Origin: Lachnospiraceae bacterium
GTDB lineage: Bacteria > Bacillota > Clostridia > Lachnospirales > Lachnospiraceae
Length of the DNA: 64,000 nucleotides
Assembly (NCBI GenBank): GCA_021770755.1
Contig: JAETQI010000015.1
Location: 22,140-86,139, forward strand
Direction: 5' to 3'
The translations under genes were made by a program, and so were the position numbers. Shown piece after piece: positions 63,142-64,000 of the stretch; the stretch's first letter is position 1, and each line of letters opens with the position of its first letter. Below the pieces are notes generated by a model. The model made no database searches. It worked only from the letters and a program-made list of their open reading frames with translations, and had not been told where the DNA came from.

Positions 63142-63893
63142 CCTGTTAGCTTCCTTTCAATAATATCGACCACTTTTACCAGTATCAGTCCGATGATGCC
63201 AAGCAGTATGATGTACATCAGCATCGGTGCAGACTCAAAGGAGTTTGACAGGGAGCGGATCCTCATACCGATACCTGCCTGTGCACCCGTGGATTCCGCC
63301 GCGAGCAGCGTCGTGAGCGCCGCGCCAAGCCCCAGCCGGACTGCCGTGATGATGAACGGCACCGTCGCCGGACAGATGATCTTCATGAAAATGTCAAAGT
63401 CGTTCGCACCCAGCACGCGCGCTGCCTTGATCAAAGTGACATCGATATTTTTGATTCCCTGATAGATCGTGATGCTCATCGTCATAAACGTACAGATCCA
63501 GATCAGAATGATCGCCGGCTTCTGCCCTACACCAAAGATGATGACCAGCAGCGGAGCGTATCCCAGTGCCGGGATATTGCGGATGAAATTGATCCACGGC
63601 TCGATGATCTTCTGTACGGGCTGATACCACGCCATCAGAAACGCGATCGGCAGTGCCGTGATAAACCCAAGTCCAAACCCGGCCGCCACGCAGAACATAC
63701 TGCTGCCGATATCCTTCCAGAAAGCCCCCCTCTCGATCATCGTCCCGACGGACGGCACGACCTTCTCCACAAAGGGAAAGCTTCTTCCGGTGGATTTGCC
63801 AAGCGAGAGCAGATACCATACCAACAGGGCGGCACACAGGGAGATCAGCAGCCAGACCTTGTCATTGATCGCTATTTTTTTCTTTGGTGATAG
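63120..63893 (-). CDS. SsuC/TauC-like ABC permease, start disturbed
   Basis: Open frame of about 258 residues with five to six helices: WLLISLCAALLVWYLLSL, MFCVAAGFGLGFITALPIAFLMAW, NIPALGYAPLLVIIFGVGQKPAIILIW, the EAA loop VTLIKAARVLGANDFDIFMKIICPATVPFIITAVRLGLGAALTTLLAAES. The only standard-type start in this frame is a TTG at 63824, which falls inside the first helix. The frame continues upstream to 63893 (KKKIAINDKVW) without ATG. A TTG at 63897 would give MTITKEKIAINDKVW if the A7 run near 63874-63880 had one base fewer. So a frameshift, a sequencing error, or a rare start is likely. Confidence 0.75.
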   Translation of the reverse strand, partial: LSPKKKIAINDKVWLLISLCAALLVWYLLSLGKSTGRSFPFVEKVVPSVGTMIERGAFWKDIGSSMFCVAAGFGLGFITALPIAFLMAWYQPVQKIIEPWINFIRNIPALGYAPLLVIIFGVGQKPAIILIWICTFMTMSITIYQGIKNIDVTLIKAARVLGANDFDIFMKIICPATVPFIITAVRLGLGAALTTLLAAESTGAQAGIGMRIRSLSNSFESAPMLMYIILLGIIGLILVKVVDIIERKLTGWQEKIN

Positions 63894-64000
63894 TCAATAA
63901 TTGTGTTGGTGTTACCTTAAAGTATTACTAACTTATAGTTCCGAACATCATTTACACTATGCCAGTAACAGTTTTGACTGACTGTGCACAAGGATGAAAA

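Noticed and set aside
63961..64000. GTAACAGTTTTGAC at the right edge, like the left end of the 9571 element
   Set aside because: Only the first nine bases match and the other end lies outside the window, so it cannot be called an element.

Overview
The window looks like a chromosomal segment of a gut-type Lachnospiraceae (Clostridia) bacterium. This is inferred from Gram-positive Shine-Dalgarno sites (AGGAGG, with frequent GTG/TTG starts), moderately high G+C with AT-rich intergenic gaps, a DeoR-controlled sugar-ABC operon, a BlaI/BlaR1 pair, a type I-C CRISPR-Cas locus, a flagellin with a FliB-type lysine methylase, and many carbohydrate-catabolism genes. No rRNA or tRNA gene was seen. The left edge cuts glycogen phosphorylase, and the right edge lies just upstream of an ABC permease.

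Layout. 1-9.5 kb: glgP (partial), a coiled-coil protein of unknown function with pncB, a lone flagellin, glpK, and an unusual ThuA-sugar isomerase fusion. 9.57-9.71 kb: a 139-bp MITE-like element with an 8-bp target duplication. 9.7-22.2 kb: a long minus-strand sugar operon (substrate-binding lipoprotein, two permeases, Asp/Glu racemase-like protein, FGGY kinase, class II aldolase, GH38 alpha-mannosidase pieces, SIS remnant, ROK kinase, MATE exporter) facing a divergent DeoR-family regulator, with a perfect 9-5-9 palindrome between them. The GH38/SIS part carries a deletion scar, and a second GH38-like gene lacks its catalytic domain. 22.3-24.9 kb: a MATE exporter and an ArsB/NhaD-SLC13-like transporter.

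25.0-39.9 kb is a defence region. It holds a 47-repeat type I-C CRISPR array (four spacer sequences each present twice), a leader, and cas2-cas1-cas4-cas7-cas8c-cas5-cas3 read toward the array, with a well-formed internal start for Cas11c inside cas8c. Upstream on the same strand lie a zincin-like protein, an AAA-ATPase/PD-(D/E)XK protein, and a protein joining a TIR/deoxyribosyltransferase-like domain to a response-regulator receiver domain. The last is the best candidate for something poorly described.

40-50 kb: a polar amino-acid ABC transporter, an ECF sigma/RsiV-like anti-sigma pair with a matching autoregulatory promoter, BlaI/BlaR1-like genes, a DEAD-box RNA helicase with a long hairpin leader, and a FliB-like methylase. 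50-64 kb: DUF2264 and GH88 genes, an Uma2-type protein, a membrane protein, a second coiled-coil unknown whose promoter lies in a perfect palindrome, an amino-sugar operon (DUF4838, nagB, nagA, TauE/SafE), and an SsuABC/TauABC-like transporter whose permease start is disturbed at a poly-A run.

All functions are from reading protein motifs and gene order; no database search was possible.
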